A stretch of 64,000 nt of DNA, from assembly GCA_013350335.1 (NCBI GenBank), contig CM023541.1, positions 41,408,739-41,472,738 on the forward strand. Reading direction: 5' to 3'. The translations under genes were made by a program, and so were the position numbers. The stretch comes from Chimonanthus salicifolius (Eukaryota > Streptophyta > Magnoliopsida > Laurales > Calycanthaceae). Below, in pieces: positions 52,001 through 63,811 of this stretch (position 1 is its first letter; each line of letters starts with the position of its first letter). The notes beneath the pieces were generated by a model, which saw only the letters and a program-made list of their open reading frames with translations, did not search any database and was not told the origin of the DNA.

Positions 52001-52358
52001 ATAAGACCCAACCTGACCCATTGCCAGGTCTACATGCAAGCCAACAACAAATGAACGTGCAATTTTATTAAGGTTTAGATATATCAATAGAAACTCAGAT
52101 GTGGGACTCCATTGGCAGTTTGGAAGAATAGGAATAAATGGAATCCAGGTAAGCCCATTTGGGACAGTCTTTTGACACATTACGGAACTACTCAATCTTG
52201 CTGACACCCAGCCGAGTACCTACTATCGAGTTTCGACTGAGTTACTTGAAATTGCATGTCTGAGCCTACCAAGTCATTAAAGTATCGACTACCCAATTTT
52301 AATCCAGCCACCGAAACTCAAAAACAAAAAATAACTAAAGACAATGATAAAAAGCTGA

Positions 52359-52530
52359 GGTGACGTTTGGATGTAAGGGAAAAGGCTTTTCGCCATTGAT
52401 GGTTGCTACATGAGTGGAGAAAAGATGAGATAGAACAACCAAATCTATTTTTCCCATTCTTGAAAAAATTTAAAATGATAAGGAAGTTCGCTTTTTCACC
52501 ACTTTCACTTTCCCCACGTCCAAATGCCCA
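52359..52530. mobile_element. Possible short MITE
   Basis: The left end GTGACGTTTGGATGTAAGGG is inverse-similar to the right end CTTTCCCCACGTCCAAATGC. No exact target duplication was seen. Confidence 0.4.
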
Positions 52531-52700
52531 ATGAGAGAGAAAAGGTTTGGGACCGAACCTTGGATAAGGAAACGGAAGAAGCGACTCTGAAAGGAACTGT
52601 GGATGTGAGAAGATGGTATGGACGGTGGGAGCATACGGCGTTTGAGATTCGGCTTCCGATCCACATCCCACACTCCCCTCTCCTCCTTCCTCGGATAAAC
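52530..52700 (-). other. GC-richer segment, candidate upstream exon of the SET gene (weak)
   Basis: This minus-strand block has balanced base composition, unlike its AT-rich surroundings. It is open in two frames (one gives a Ser/Arg/Phe-rich stretch with MLPPSIPSSHIHSSF, as in plastid transit peptides) and has a possible donor CCAAG|GTTCGG. It could be the missing first exon of the SET gene, but nothing ties it to exon 1 at 49010. Confidence 0.25.
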
Positions 52701-52709
52701 TCGAGTTAG

Positions 52710-54130
52710 ACCGGTCGGTTTTGAGAATGGATATAAGGCAAGAACCCTCGAGTTACTACGGTCGGTTTTTTCTTTTCCTTTTCTTTTTCACATGGCAAGA
52801 TATAAGGCATGATTCTTATTCTAGTTAATATTGTATTACTTGCGAGAAGGACGTATTTGATAAGAGTGGCACTGTTTAAAAAATACTGATAGATAATTTT
52901 TTCTATTTTAAATTTTTTTATTATAAATTATATGAAGTCACTAAATTTAATTATAAAATTTATTTTTTTATTTTCTAATTTTTTATAAATTTCTCTAAAT
53001 TTTAGATAATAACATAATCCTTGACTCAAAGATTCAATCTTAAAATTCATTTTCTATTTGTATCTCTTTTACATAAATTTCTTTATTTTTATACTAATAT
53101 AATAAAGATAGTTTAAATCTTTGAAACTCATCAAATCAAATCTTACTCTTTTTACATTTTTTTTTTAATTAATACAAAAGCAAATCATAACAATATCTAA
53201 TCTACATTTTATTGTATAATCACAATCTCAATAACTTCCTTTTTTTTAAAGAAGAAGAAGCAGCAAAGAATATGTCACTAATTAAATGGGGAATTATAGT
53301 AGCACAGGGAGGCATATAAGAGACTTATATGTGCCCTTTAAAAGAGTGACTACAAACATAGAGATAAAGTAAATAAAGAAGATACACTATGTACTAATCT
53401 CTCTACTCATATAACCCAAATGACACTCCCCTTCTCCCAGTTAGAATTGAAGGGTGGCGAATACTTTCACTATTGGTCAATATAATTGAACTCTCACTTT
53501 GAATAGGAAAGTAGTCACACTATTCGTTGATCGCGAGACATGCACAAAATGGGTGGTCCCATTCCTACTCAATCTCTTTATGTTCCTGATATTGCCGGTG
53601 AATTTTCATAGAGGAATCTCAATAACTTTCTTGTGTTGGAGTATTCAAATTAGACTGTTGTTTTCCAACAATTAATGCATTTGGAGAAGAATTCATCATA
53701 TTGCATGGTCATGGAGGTCAAATCCACCAGTTTTAGTGGATGATCGAAATGATATGGAGGCCAATGATCCTAAAGTACAATAGATGGTATGATTTGAGCC
53801 TAAACCATGAGCACCCTACTCTTTGGTAGTGACATTTGGGCCTGTACACTAGGATTCAATGCACTTCAGAGTTCCAGACTATGATTGAGAGTAAAGATCA
53901 GGGTCGGTCCTAGGCCTTGGATATAGGTGGCGTAGGCCACCGCCTGGAATCTCCAAACAGAAAGGGCCTTACACATTTAAACTTCTTAATATACAAATCA
54001 CAAACGGTCCTTAAAATCTCATTCCGTCTAAAGTCCTGAGATTTTAGGGGATCTCAAAGTCACCCCTATCATAAGGCATCCTATAACTGGTCGGCTTCTA
54101 ACACTTGTTGGTATCATCTTAGTAATGAGA
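52710..54130. other. AT-rich intergenic DNA
   Basis: No gene supported. At 53903 a CAGGGTCGGTCCTAGGCC motif resembles the left end of the hAT-like element at 45382, suggesting another member whose right end I could not find. Confidence 0.4.
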
Positions 54131-54139
54131 CATATGAAT

Positions 54140-54313
54140 CAGGAATTTAAAAAATGGTAATAGTGAATTTTCTCTTTCTTATTTTTTTATTTTTTTTGAA
54201 TTAAAATGACAAATATCAACGATATATATCAAATATCGGCCAATATGTAAAAGTATTAAAAATCGATACATATCGACCGATATGATACGTATCCACTGAT
54301 ATTTAAATTCCTG
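54140..54313. mobile_element. hAT-like MITE, 174 bp
   Basis: The ends CAGGAATTTAAAAAATGG and ATATTTAAATTCCTG are inverse. The flanks ATATGAAT (54132-54139) and ATATAAAT (54314-54321) match at 7 of 8. The interior carries TATCGGCC and TATCGACCGATA words like the CAGGGGT elements at 212 and 12484, so it is the same broad family. Confidence 0.75.
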
Positions 54314-54321
54314 ATATAAAT

Positions 54322-56868
54322 TATTTCATTTGTAAACACTTCAACTACCGGTTCTTGATGTCCAAAAGGATGGCCCACTTCCTTGGATCCTAAGTTCATG
54401 CTATTCACTCTTTCATATGACTTGATTTGCAAACAGTCAAACTATTCCACTCAATAATTAATTCATAATTCATAAAAAAGAAGAAAAAAAACCAAGCACA
54501 ATGATGTAAACCATTTGCCGACAACTAATACAAAGCTTAATATTGAGAAACTACACAGAAATTTGTCATGAAATTCAAATCAAGGTTTTAGAAATAGAGC
54601 AGTATTCAGAATAAAGCGCTATTTCCATCAATCATTTTAAGACTTAAGTGCTACTCAAAACGATTAGATTTGTGTGGAGAGAACTTAAAGTAAAAAGTGT
54701 TTCCTTACTTTTCTTTGCCTAAGAATAGTGTCTGAGGTTCTCGAGATCAATGATTTAAATGATATTAATTGAAAGATTTTTTTTTTAAATTTATGTGTGA
54801 AAAATCGTAAAAAATTCAGCATAAAATTTCCACGAGTGATATCCATTATTCTTAGAGCACACCAAGTGAGGCTATGGTAACTCGAACCTGACTTATAGGA
54901 ATTGTATGTTATATTTTTTAAAATAATCATGATTTAGGAAGTCCAAAATTGAGAATAATTTATAAAATCTTAAGAAGGCCTGAAAATGTTAAAAGGGACC
55001 TTCAAAGGGCCTGGAATTGGGTTTAGGTCCTTCATATACAACTGGGGGCAAGGTTAGGCTTAGGCCCTTTAATTGCAAATCAGACCCAAGCTCAAGCAAA
55101 CCCAAAACCCAACCCAACCCTAATACCAATATCATTCCTAATTCCTTCATAGAATTTTTAACATACCATGGTCTTTAATACGTCGTCATATTTTATTACC
55201 TAAGTTTTGTATGCTTGTGTATGTTGGCAGATGTCCATATTCTCTAAAACTATCAAAAGTGAGAAAGCATTAGAAAAATTACTTAAAAGGAGATAGAGAG
55301 CAAATGTTAGAGAAAAACATAAACACCAACTTCAACATTAATAATGGAGATCTGATAAAAACACGTCAAAGTTATTCAAAAATCAGACATTCATCATCAT
55401 TATCATCTAAGCCAATTGTTCTACCTCTATTCATCAGTCAGATTTTTGAATTTGTAGAATGATTGATTAACAATGGAGAAACCCCCATCTATGAAAAGAT
55501 TGTGACCACTCACATATCTTGATTCATCACTCGCTAATTAAAGAACTACTTGTGCTACATCATCTACTTTTAGATGAACTCCGTTAAGGTTATCAAAATG
55601 AAATCACCCGCAGGCAATGCTATCAAATAAGTTCAAAAGAAGTTGAATCTAAGACCTCTAATCTAATTTTTAAAATTAATTTTTAAATACCCTTTCACTA
55701 TTTAATTAATAAATAAATAGAAAAAGTTAATCGTCTTTATCAATAGAAAATTTCTTGATGAAAATCACATGTACCTCAATGGGTTAAAACTCGATCCAAA
55801 TTTCATCCATTCCACCAAAATATCACTTGCCTTGTTTTGAAAATGATCGGAAAAACATGTCGGCAATTTGGGCTTGACAGCGTCCTCGTCCACCGGCAGT
55901 GACAAACGTCGATGTCCTTGTTGGATGCCAAAGGCCGTCTTCAGCTTCTCTTCTTTCTCTATTTTTATTATTTATTTATTCATTTGTTTTCATTCTTTAT
56001 TTATTTATTTGTTTTGTGCCCACTTTACACTTCAAGTGGATACATATGAAACATTAGTGATAAGATATTAAAAAAAAATCAAATTTTCCAGTCAATTTAA
56101 TATGAAATAAAGAAAAAAAATTAATATAAAATTTATACAATAATGTAAGAAATTGGAACATATGAATGTCACCAATAATGAATATAATCTGTCTGTCACT
56201 TTCATAAATTAAAGATATTATAATAACAAGTGAGTGTAGCCTCTTTATTAAACGGGTTATGAGATCTATATAGTTCGTCATCATTGAAGTCATATAATCT
56301 TAGCTTTCTAACTTTTAATGAATATATCATTATTTTATAAAAGTTCATAATCAATAAATGAAATAAAACTTCATACAACCCTTAATCATATAGTTCTATT
56401 TATACAACACCCAATCATATCGGTTCCAAGACCCTTTAAAGAAAAGTCTCCACATAAGTCTCATTAGAGTTTGGGTATAAAAAGATCTCAATAATTTTGA
56501 GATCAAGGGTGGATGGATTGTAAGTGATAGACTTTAGAGAGGTAGCCAAATTGATCAATTTATTTTCACCCAAGGCCATCTTAATGTGAGACCCAAGTAC
56601 CTAACAGTGAGAAATGGTTTTTGTTTTTATGATCGATCAGTTCTTAGAGTACTCGACTAGTTTTCAAAGAGTGTGCAAGTCTCTCTATCTACACATATGA
56701 GGTAAAATTGTGGAGAGGGACCTTTTGAGGTAGAATAAGATATGAATTTAGGATTCTCACTTCTTGATGCAGGTTTCTAGTCAACATACCAACCTCTTGA
56801 AGTTAGCAAGAAATGAATTTCAGAACAGATATGAATTAATTCAAAGGAGAGATGGTTTGCTAATGGTT
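54322..56868. other. AT-rich intergenic DNA
   Basis: No exon or complete transposon could be supported. A short higher-GC patch at about 55870-55950 has no recognisable coding content. Confidence 0.45.
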
Positions 56869-56876
56869 TGAATTTA

Positions 56877-58177
56877 GAGAGCACTTACACACACTCAGAA
56901 ATCCTATCTCTACACACTTGTTTTTTAAATTCGGTGGCAAATTACCATTTACCTCCGCATTTCCAATCATTCGAATGAATGCTCAGTTTATTTTGGCATT
57001 CATTCGAATGAATGGGCTGAACAGTAATACAGAATACTATTCAGCTCCATTCCTTCGAATGAATGGACTTCATTCATTCAAATGAATACTGTTTAGCAAT
57101 GAATGTATGTTTATTCTTCCAATGAATGGGCTTCATTCATTCGAATGAAAATATTAGAAGCCCATTCATTCGAATGATTCCAGCAGGAAACAGTAACATT
57201 ATTTAAATATTTATTTTTAAAACTTTAAACTTATTTTTTGAGCACTGTGTATTTCCAAAATTTCTCAAATTGAATATCTAGACTAATTATAATAACCTGA
57301 TAAAAATACCTTAAGACTTCAAGGTCTTGTGACACTCCTAAATATTTAAAACACAGTATTTTACAAATAAGGGTATCCCTAGGCTGTGTCGAAAACATAT
57401 TTGGAAGTGTCAAAAGACCTTAAAGTCTTAAAGTATTTTTATCAGGTTATCGTAATTAGTCCTGATATTCAATTTGAGAAATTTTAGAAATATACAGTGC
57501 TTAAAAAATAACGGTCTATGTTTTAAAATATAGACAGTTATTTTTTAGCACTGTGTATTTCCAAAATTTCTCAAATTGACTAATTACAATAACCTGATAA
57601 AAATACCTTAAGACTTCAAGGTCTTTTGACACTTCCAAATGTGTTTTCGACACAGCCTAGGGATACCCTTATTTGTAAAATACTGTGTTTTAAATATTTA
57701 AGAGTATCAAAAGACCTTAAAGTCTTAAGGTATTTTTATTAGGTTATTGTAATTAATCTAGATATTCAATTTGAGAAATTTTGAAAATACACAGTGCTCA
57801 AAAAATAAGTTTAAAGTTTTAAAAATAAATATTTAAATAATATTACTGCTTCCTGCTGTAGGAATCATTCCAATGAATGAAGCGCTGAAGGACATTCGAA
57901 TGAATTGACTTCATTCATTTAAATGTATGTTCATTAGAATGAATGAAGCCCATTCATTCGAATGGATGAACATACATTCATTGCTAAACAGTATTCATTC
58001 GAATGAATGAGGCTGAACAATATTCTGTGTTATTGTTCAGCCCATTCATTCGAATGAATGCCAAAAATAAAATGGGCATTCATTCAAATGGTTGGAAATA
58101 CGGGAGTAAAATGGTAATTTACCACGAAATTTCAAAATGTGTAAAGGCAGGATTTTCGGGTGTGTATAAGTGCTCCC
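56877..58177. mobile_element. Large hierarchical foldback element, 1301 bp
   Basis: The left and right halves are inverted copies across the whole length, with the centre near 57527. The ends are GAGAGCACTTACACACAC and GTGTGTATAAGTGCTCCC (inverse). Identical 8-bp flanks TGAATTTA lie at 56869-56876 and 58178-58185. Each outer arm carries at least six imperfect copies of the palindrome CATTCATTCGAATGAATG. The core holds four copies of a roughly 100-bp unit (CACTGTGTATTTCCAAAATT ... AGACTTCAAGGTCTT) in +,-,+,- order, so each half is itself a hairpin. There is no coding capacity. The 8-bp duplication fits an hAT-type insertion. Confidence 0.9.
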
Positions 58178-58185
58178 TGAATTTA

Positions 58186-61042
58186 TTGTTTGAAGTCTTA
58201 CATGCTCCATTTTCAATGTCCATATGGCGTGAAGAAGAAAATAGGATCATTTTACTTAAATTTACAAATTAAAATAGAGGTAATTATAAACATATATTTA
58301 TTTATTTTACTAGCTGCTTTAGGTCCTATGCTATTCGTCCAGGATTGTGGATTTGCTGCTTCTGGTTTAGGAGTCCACTGTTCATACTATATCTTAAGAA
58401 CACAATGTTCAAATGAATGATCCTTATCATTCTTCAAAATTGAAATTTGCTTAAGTGGTTTTGTTTATTGTATTCTTTCCAGTCGAAGCATAAGACACAA
58501 TCAAAGGGACAAAGGGGTTTTCGAGTTTAAGGCATAAGATGCAAAGTCTAAAGTTACCTTTGATCAGAGGTTACCTTCGATATTATGAATACCCTTTCTT
58601 TAGAAAGAGTTTCCAAAATTAGGAGAAGAGAAATAAAAAATTAATTTTTTAATCTTACTCTTATCAAATAAGAGTAATGGGGGTTAATGGAGGTTAAGAT
58701 ATACTTTTAGAATGTACTTAGAATAAAAAAACCCGTATCTAAAAGTACATCTTATGCCTTGAGACTCTAAGGCTGCTTTTAGATGGGGGTAATGGGGTAA
58801 GATATGTGTATTTATTTAATTATATATTTTTGCACCAATATAGATATAGTACTATTGTTTACAACTACTTCTAATATATTAGTGACAAATTCATTATGTT
58901 CTTAACTCACTATAACTAAACAATGCAATATATATTATAAAAAATGCATCAAATATAAAGGCATAATTGTTTGATACAAGAGGGTAATAACAAAAGACAA
59001 ATATACAAAATCAAATAATAACAAGTCAAAATCATTAAAAAAACCATCATTCTTATGATTTTTAGTACACATTTATATAAGGTGTAAGCTTTGTTTTGAT
59101 ATTTATATTTTAATACTAAAAGAAAAATGAAAATATAATTTTTATTTATAGTTTAACATGGTAAAATTATATTTTATTATTTACATTTTAACATCTAATA
59201 AGAAAAAATAAATTTAAACTTTATATAAGATGCAAGGTGCATCCAAAACAAACATTTCTCTTAGTTTCTTAGGTATGCAGTTATGTACTTTACTGTGCCT
59301 TCGATCTCGTATTAAAGATTCAATTGATACTTAGTATATTAGCCGAGTCATTTCTGTAAAAGAAATATTGAAGTGTATCAGCCGATACACTGCATGCGTA
59401 TCGGTCCTACATAGTAACGACTAGTATACTATAAATTTGGTCAATACATATCGGCTTAAATTCAATAAAAATGTAATAAATTCAGCCGATACACATTTTT
59501 GTTAATTTTCTATTTTATTTTTCATTTTTTAATTTATCAATCATAAAATTAAAAAGAAAATGAAGTCCACATAGGTATAGTAAAAAGCAGAAGGTATCAT
59601 GCTCGACTTCACGTAGCTTCACGAAAATCACAAGTAAATTAAAGAAAAAAAAAGAATTTACATTAAAATAAACCTTTTGAAAAGCTAAGGTAAAGTGAAT
59701 TGTACTTTAATCCAAACTCACAAGCATTGTTTGATTGCTCGGTGGGGACGTGGGGTGGGTCGTACGTGAGTTTCCGTGCTCATGCATGATGCCATCTCAT
59801 GCCAATTCTTCACGTCAAATGGACGTACCTCTCTCTCTATTTCCACCGTCAATTTTCATTCATTGTGGGGCCCACTATTCTTGTCAACGTCAACTTGTTT
59901 TTAGTATTGCTAGCTTCTACCACATGAGATATTATTTCCTCCTGTCAATCGTACAATAATTTTGATAATCATGAGATAACGATAATTGTAAAATTGAGTT
60001 AAAATATCTATATTTATATATGTACATTAAATTTTAATTAAATAAATACTATAAAATTCAAATTATTTGTATTATTTGAGCTAATTAAAATCTTAAGATC
60101 AGAGATTTCTAGGACCTAACTATATTGATTTTTAAATAGTTTTTTCATTTTACGTAATCTTGTTCAATCTATCACGTGTATTTTGTATAGATGTGGGTCC
60201 ACCGTGTAGCACCAAGTGTCAAATATAATTGTAAAACTCCCTTAGTTTATGTGGCAAAAGCTAAACCAATGTTATCATAATCGGACCGAACCGCAGTTGA
60301 ATCCACAGTCTGACTGGAACTGCGGAGGATGCAGTTTGATTCTGGTTAAGAACTGACTGTGCGTCAAAACCGCAGAAAATCGATCAGAGGTGCGGTTTTC
60401 TCCGATTTTTACTCAGAAACCGTGAGTTGTAGACCGCGGCTCACAAATTTTGAATTTTTTTTTACTTTTTATTTTTTTTAATTTTTTCCTTTCAAAATAT
60501 TATTAGAAAATATATATATTTGAAATATAAATATTTATTATCATTTTTTATCACATATCTTCTTGATATATTATTTAGAGTTTAAATATTATTTTTAATA
60601 TTTATATTAATATTATTGATAAAAGGTAACTTACTTAATTTTATATGTAATATTTATATTATATTATTACTTGACCGGCTTTGATCAATTTTGACCATAG
60701 TTGAAATTGATTGAAACTAAAATATCTCGAAAATAGTTAGTTAGAAGGTCTGATGATAACACGCAAAACTGGCATTGGTAACGATACATGCACCACCTAT
60801 CCTTTGACGTGGTGCCAAGGTGGGATGATAAATCTCACAAATAAGTTGCGGGAAGACTTGAGATATAATATTATAATGTCTTTGCAAAAAGTCCATAGTC
60901 CAAACTTTCCAAGTACATTGAAGGGTATCCCAGTTGGATGTGGATAAACTTGCTTCGTCATTAAAAGGATTAAGGTCATTTATGATTAATCACTTTCTAC
61001 TTTTTAAATAATTACAAATGTCTAATAAAATTAGCTTTTGTA
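58186..61042. other. AT-rich intergenic DNA
   Basis: No gene seen. TATCGGCC/AGCCGATACAC relics occur at 59370-59490, and an AACCGCAG-rich patch at 60290-60430 that may be a decayed repeat. Confidence 0.45.
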
Positions 61043-61050
61043 TATAATTA

Positions 61051-61343
61051 GATTGTGCATTTTAACAAGGGCGTTATTTTTTAAGAGACACAGATTTTTC
61101 AAATTTCTCACTTTGTCCCGAAAGAAATCGATTCACTTTCCAGTGAATCAGTTCACTTGTACGGTGCACCGATGAGTGAACCGATCCACCTGTCTGGTGC
61201 ACTGATTCACTTGGAAATAGAAAGAGTCTAGTTCGGTGCACCGATAAGTGAACCGATTTCTACTGATGGATGGAGGGTAAAATGAAAAATTCACTAAAAT
61301 CCGTGCCTCCTAAAAGATAATGCTCTTGTTAGGATGAACACCC
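61051..61343. mobile_element. Inverted-repeat MITE A (GGTGCACCGA family)
   Basis: The left end GATTGTGCATTTTAACAAGG and the inverse of the right end GGGTGTTCATCCTAACAAG are similar and continue as TTTTAAGAGACACAGATTTT / AGGAGGCACGGATTTT. The flanks are identical TATAATTA (61043-61050 and 61344-61351). The interior has repeated GGTGCACCGAT and GTGAACCGAT words. Confidence 0.75.
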
Positions 61344-61351
61344 TATAATTA

Positions 61352-62164
61352 TATATTTATATGTATATCTTAAATAAGATTTTTGCCCGTGTATCTAGCA
61401 ATGTCACGAATATTGTTCTTGAGATATTAATGATGATTGATAATATCGAGATATTTTCAAATTCTCTGGTTTTTATTGAGAATTTAATTGGAAAATCTTA
61501 CCGAAAATATAAATATTTTTAAAAGTATTAATGAAATAAAGATCTTAATATCATTCATAGACAACTAACCACCAATTCAAAATAAACAATATATTAGAAT
61601 ACAGTTCAATAAATATTCTTTAAAATATTGATAATTACTTTAAATCATTATAGAAATTTCATAAAGAATATTTCAAAGATTCTTAATCAGGAAGTTACTG
61701 GGATATTATTAGTTTATCGGGTTTTTAACGCGATTCTATCGAGAATTTATTGTTAAAACTGCAACTGCCGATAAATAAACATTAATGGTATTTTGCCAAT
61801 AAAAATGTGGTAAAAATTTAAAAGTATCATCGATATTTGTGACATTGGTATCTAATCGAACAAGACTAATTTCTTAAAATTAATTTCTTAACCTATTTTA
61901 TATTTAGAGATGAAGATATTAAATTTAAAATTAGAGTGATGAGGATTTTGTGATATTTTAAATAGGATAGTAATGTATTAATATAATTTATCAATTGTAT
62001 CAAATGAATAATAAATTTTGAATTTATCAAATTATTAAAAATTAATTTGTTTTTTAATGTTTTGCCATTTGATTGATATGAGAAATATCCACTTCACTTA
62101 GCATAATTTTGACGTTTGAGAAGTTGTGTAATTTACTTTTAAATTATTATTATTATTTTATTAA
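61352..62164. other. AT-rich spacer between the two MITEs
   Basis: Nothing coding or repetitive that I can name. Confidence 0.4.
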
Positions 62165-62646
62165 GGGTGTCCATCCTAACACGGGCATACTCTTTTAAGA
62201 GATACAGATTTTAGTGAACTTCCCACTTTTCCCCCATCCATCCGTACAGATTTTAGTGGACTTTCAGAATCGGTTCATTGGATCGGTGCACCGGACAGGT
62301 GCACTGACCAGATTACTTGGAAATTGAAATTTGAGAAAAGTGATCCAGTCGGTACACCGATTTGGACTATCAAGAAATCAGTGCACCTGACTGAATCACT
62401 TGAAAATAGAAATTTAAAGAAAATGATCAGGTCGGTGCACCGACTTTTTAAGAGTCTAAATCAGTGCACCGACTATATTACTTTTCTCAATTTTTATTTC
62501 TAAATGATTCGATCGATGCATCTGATTCAGTAAACCGATTTATGAAAGTCAACTAAAATACTTACGAATCAAAAAAGGAAAAGTGAAAAACTTGAAAACT
62601 CATATCTCCTAAAATAATATGCCGTATTAGAATAAGGCCACCACCT
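62165..62646. mobile_element. Inverted-repeat MITE B (GGTGCACCGA family)
   Basis: The left end GGGTGTCCATCCTAACACGG and a diverged inverse at the right end (CCGTATTAGAATAAGGCCAC) are joined to shared subterminal AGAGATACAGATTTT / AAAACTCATATCTCC. The interior carries at least four GGTGCACCGA-type palindromes. The family is shared with 61051-61343. No clear target duplication. Confidence 0.65.
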
Positions 62647-63320
62647 AGGTAAAATATGATAGCACAAATCCCCATGTGTGTAGATTAATTTTACGAATGG
62701 TATATTAAGTAATTAAAATATGTTAAAATGGCAATTGCAACTAGAAAATGACAAGATAGAAAGCCCTTCCTCACATAAGGCCTACTCGCGACTTTATAGT
62801 AGGCTGCTATTAGAGTACAGCTGGATCGCCAAGTCACCAACAATCTGCGCTTCTGTCTTCAGGTCTTTTTCCCTTGCAGGCGGCGTAAGCCTGCTGCCAG
62901 CCGAGAGCTGGTTATTTCAATTAACAACACATCCAAAACCGTCTATCTCGTGGACCCCACCTTTGATTCCCCAAAATCAAAGGTGATAATAGTTTTTGTC
63001 CATCATGATCTATCCCACGAATATGAGTCATTCCTGTGATCCTACTATTATTTTTACTTTGTTTGGTCAAAAAATGGTTGTAATCAGTGATAATAGTTTT
63101 TTATAATTTAATTTTAATTTTAATTATTGATCTAATTTGATTAGCTTACGTCATTTTTTTTTATAAAAATAGTAAAAATTAAAAATATTTTTAATAAAAA
63201 TGAAAAATAAAAGAAATTTTCTTCGTGTGATGCCTATTGAATTATGAAAAATTAAAGCAATATAGTGAGCTTTTGGAATTTGAGTGGAACACATGATTAA
63301 AATTGATATACAAATATATA
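62647..63320. other. Intergenic DNA with a short GC-richer island
   Basis: 62760-62990 has balanced composition, a CTTTATAG motif and CGCGAC/CAGGCGGCG words, unlike its surroundings. It could be a promoter or exon relic, but no family is recognisable. The rest is AT-rich. Confidence 0.3.
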
Positions 63321-63329
63321 AATTAATTA

Positions 63330-63650
63330 TGTGAGACCCTGACCCGGCCTAGACGGCCGAGTCCACTAAGGGCCAGACTCAAATGAAGAGAGTAGGAATG
63401 GGAGTGTATTTGTGTGCTTGAGAGTGAAAACCAAAGTCACACATCGAAAGTTGAGGAGTTTGAGAGGAGGTTTATAAGTAGCCTTGTCATCTTCTTCCAG
63501 CAAGACGCGTTTTGGACTCGACTTGGGCCAGGCCCGATTAAAAAACCTTGCGGGCTTACGCGTGTGCACTTATGTGCGCGTGTGAATCCAAAGCGGACAG
63601 TATCTTGTTGGGCCGAGTCCTAAACCCTTTTTATAGGCCAGGTTATCACA
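63330..63650 (+). mobile_element. Solo LTR / TRIM-like LTR, 321 bp
   Basis: It starts TGTGAGACCCTGACCCGG and ends GGCCAGGTTATCACA (inverse ends TGTGA/TCACA). The flanks AATTA match on both sides; the match extends to 9 bp but in simple sequence. The internal CCAAAGCGGACAGTATCTTG resembles CCGAAGCGAACAATATCATG of the TRIM at 14354-15092, so both belong to the same broad LTR type. Confidence 0.75.
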
Positions 63651-63660
63651 AATTAATTAA

Positions 63661-63811
63661 TTTTTTATTATTTACGTATGAGAATTTCAGACACAATACT
63701 TACAGATGAACTCACTACCTTAGGACACATCAAAGTTAGGCCATGGGGGCTTAAACCCACAACCTCTCAATTTCTGAGGTGGGATACAACCAGTTGAACT
63801 ATATCCATGTA
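63661..63811 (-). mobile_element. tRNA-derived SINE on the minus strand
   Basis: A box GGATATAGTTCAACTGG (inverse of 63790-63806) and B box GGTTTAAGCCC (inverse of 63748-63758). The body contains GTAGTGAGTTCATCTGT and ends CATACGTAAATAATAAAAA, matching the SINE family at 20871 and 22705. Its A-rich tail abuts the target flank of the solo LTR. Confidence 0.6.

Noticed and set aside
52318..52671. A 117-codon minus-strand frame
   Set aside because: It spans a likely MITE and shows no domain. At most part of it could be an upstream exon of the SET gene.
53420..53650. Broken frame with GGEYFHYWSI-like wording, similar to a Copia gag start
   Set aside because: The similarity is too short and the frame is broken by several stops, so I did not call an element.
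55868..56071. A 67-codon plus-strand frame in a GC-richer patch
   Set aside because: It has no domain, no splice context, and a low-complexity Phe/Ser-rich second half.
56940..58100. Regular palindromic repeats resembling a CRISPR array
   Set aside because: The repeats are inverted about a centre, imperfect and unevenly spaced, and they lie inside a transposon in eukaryotic DNA.
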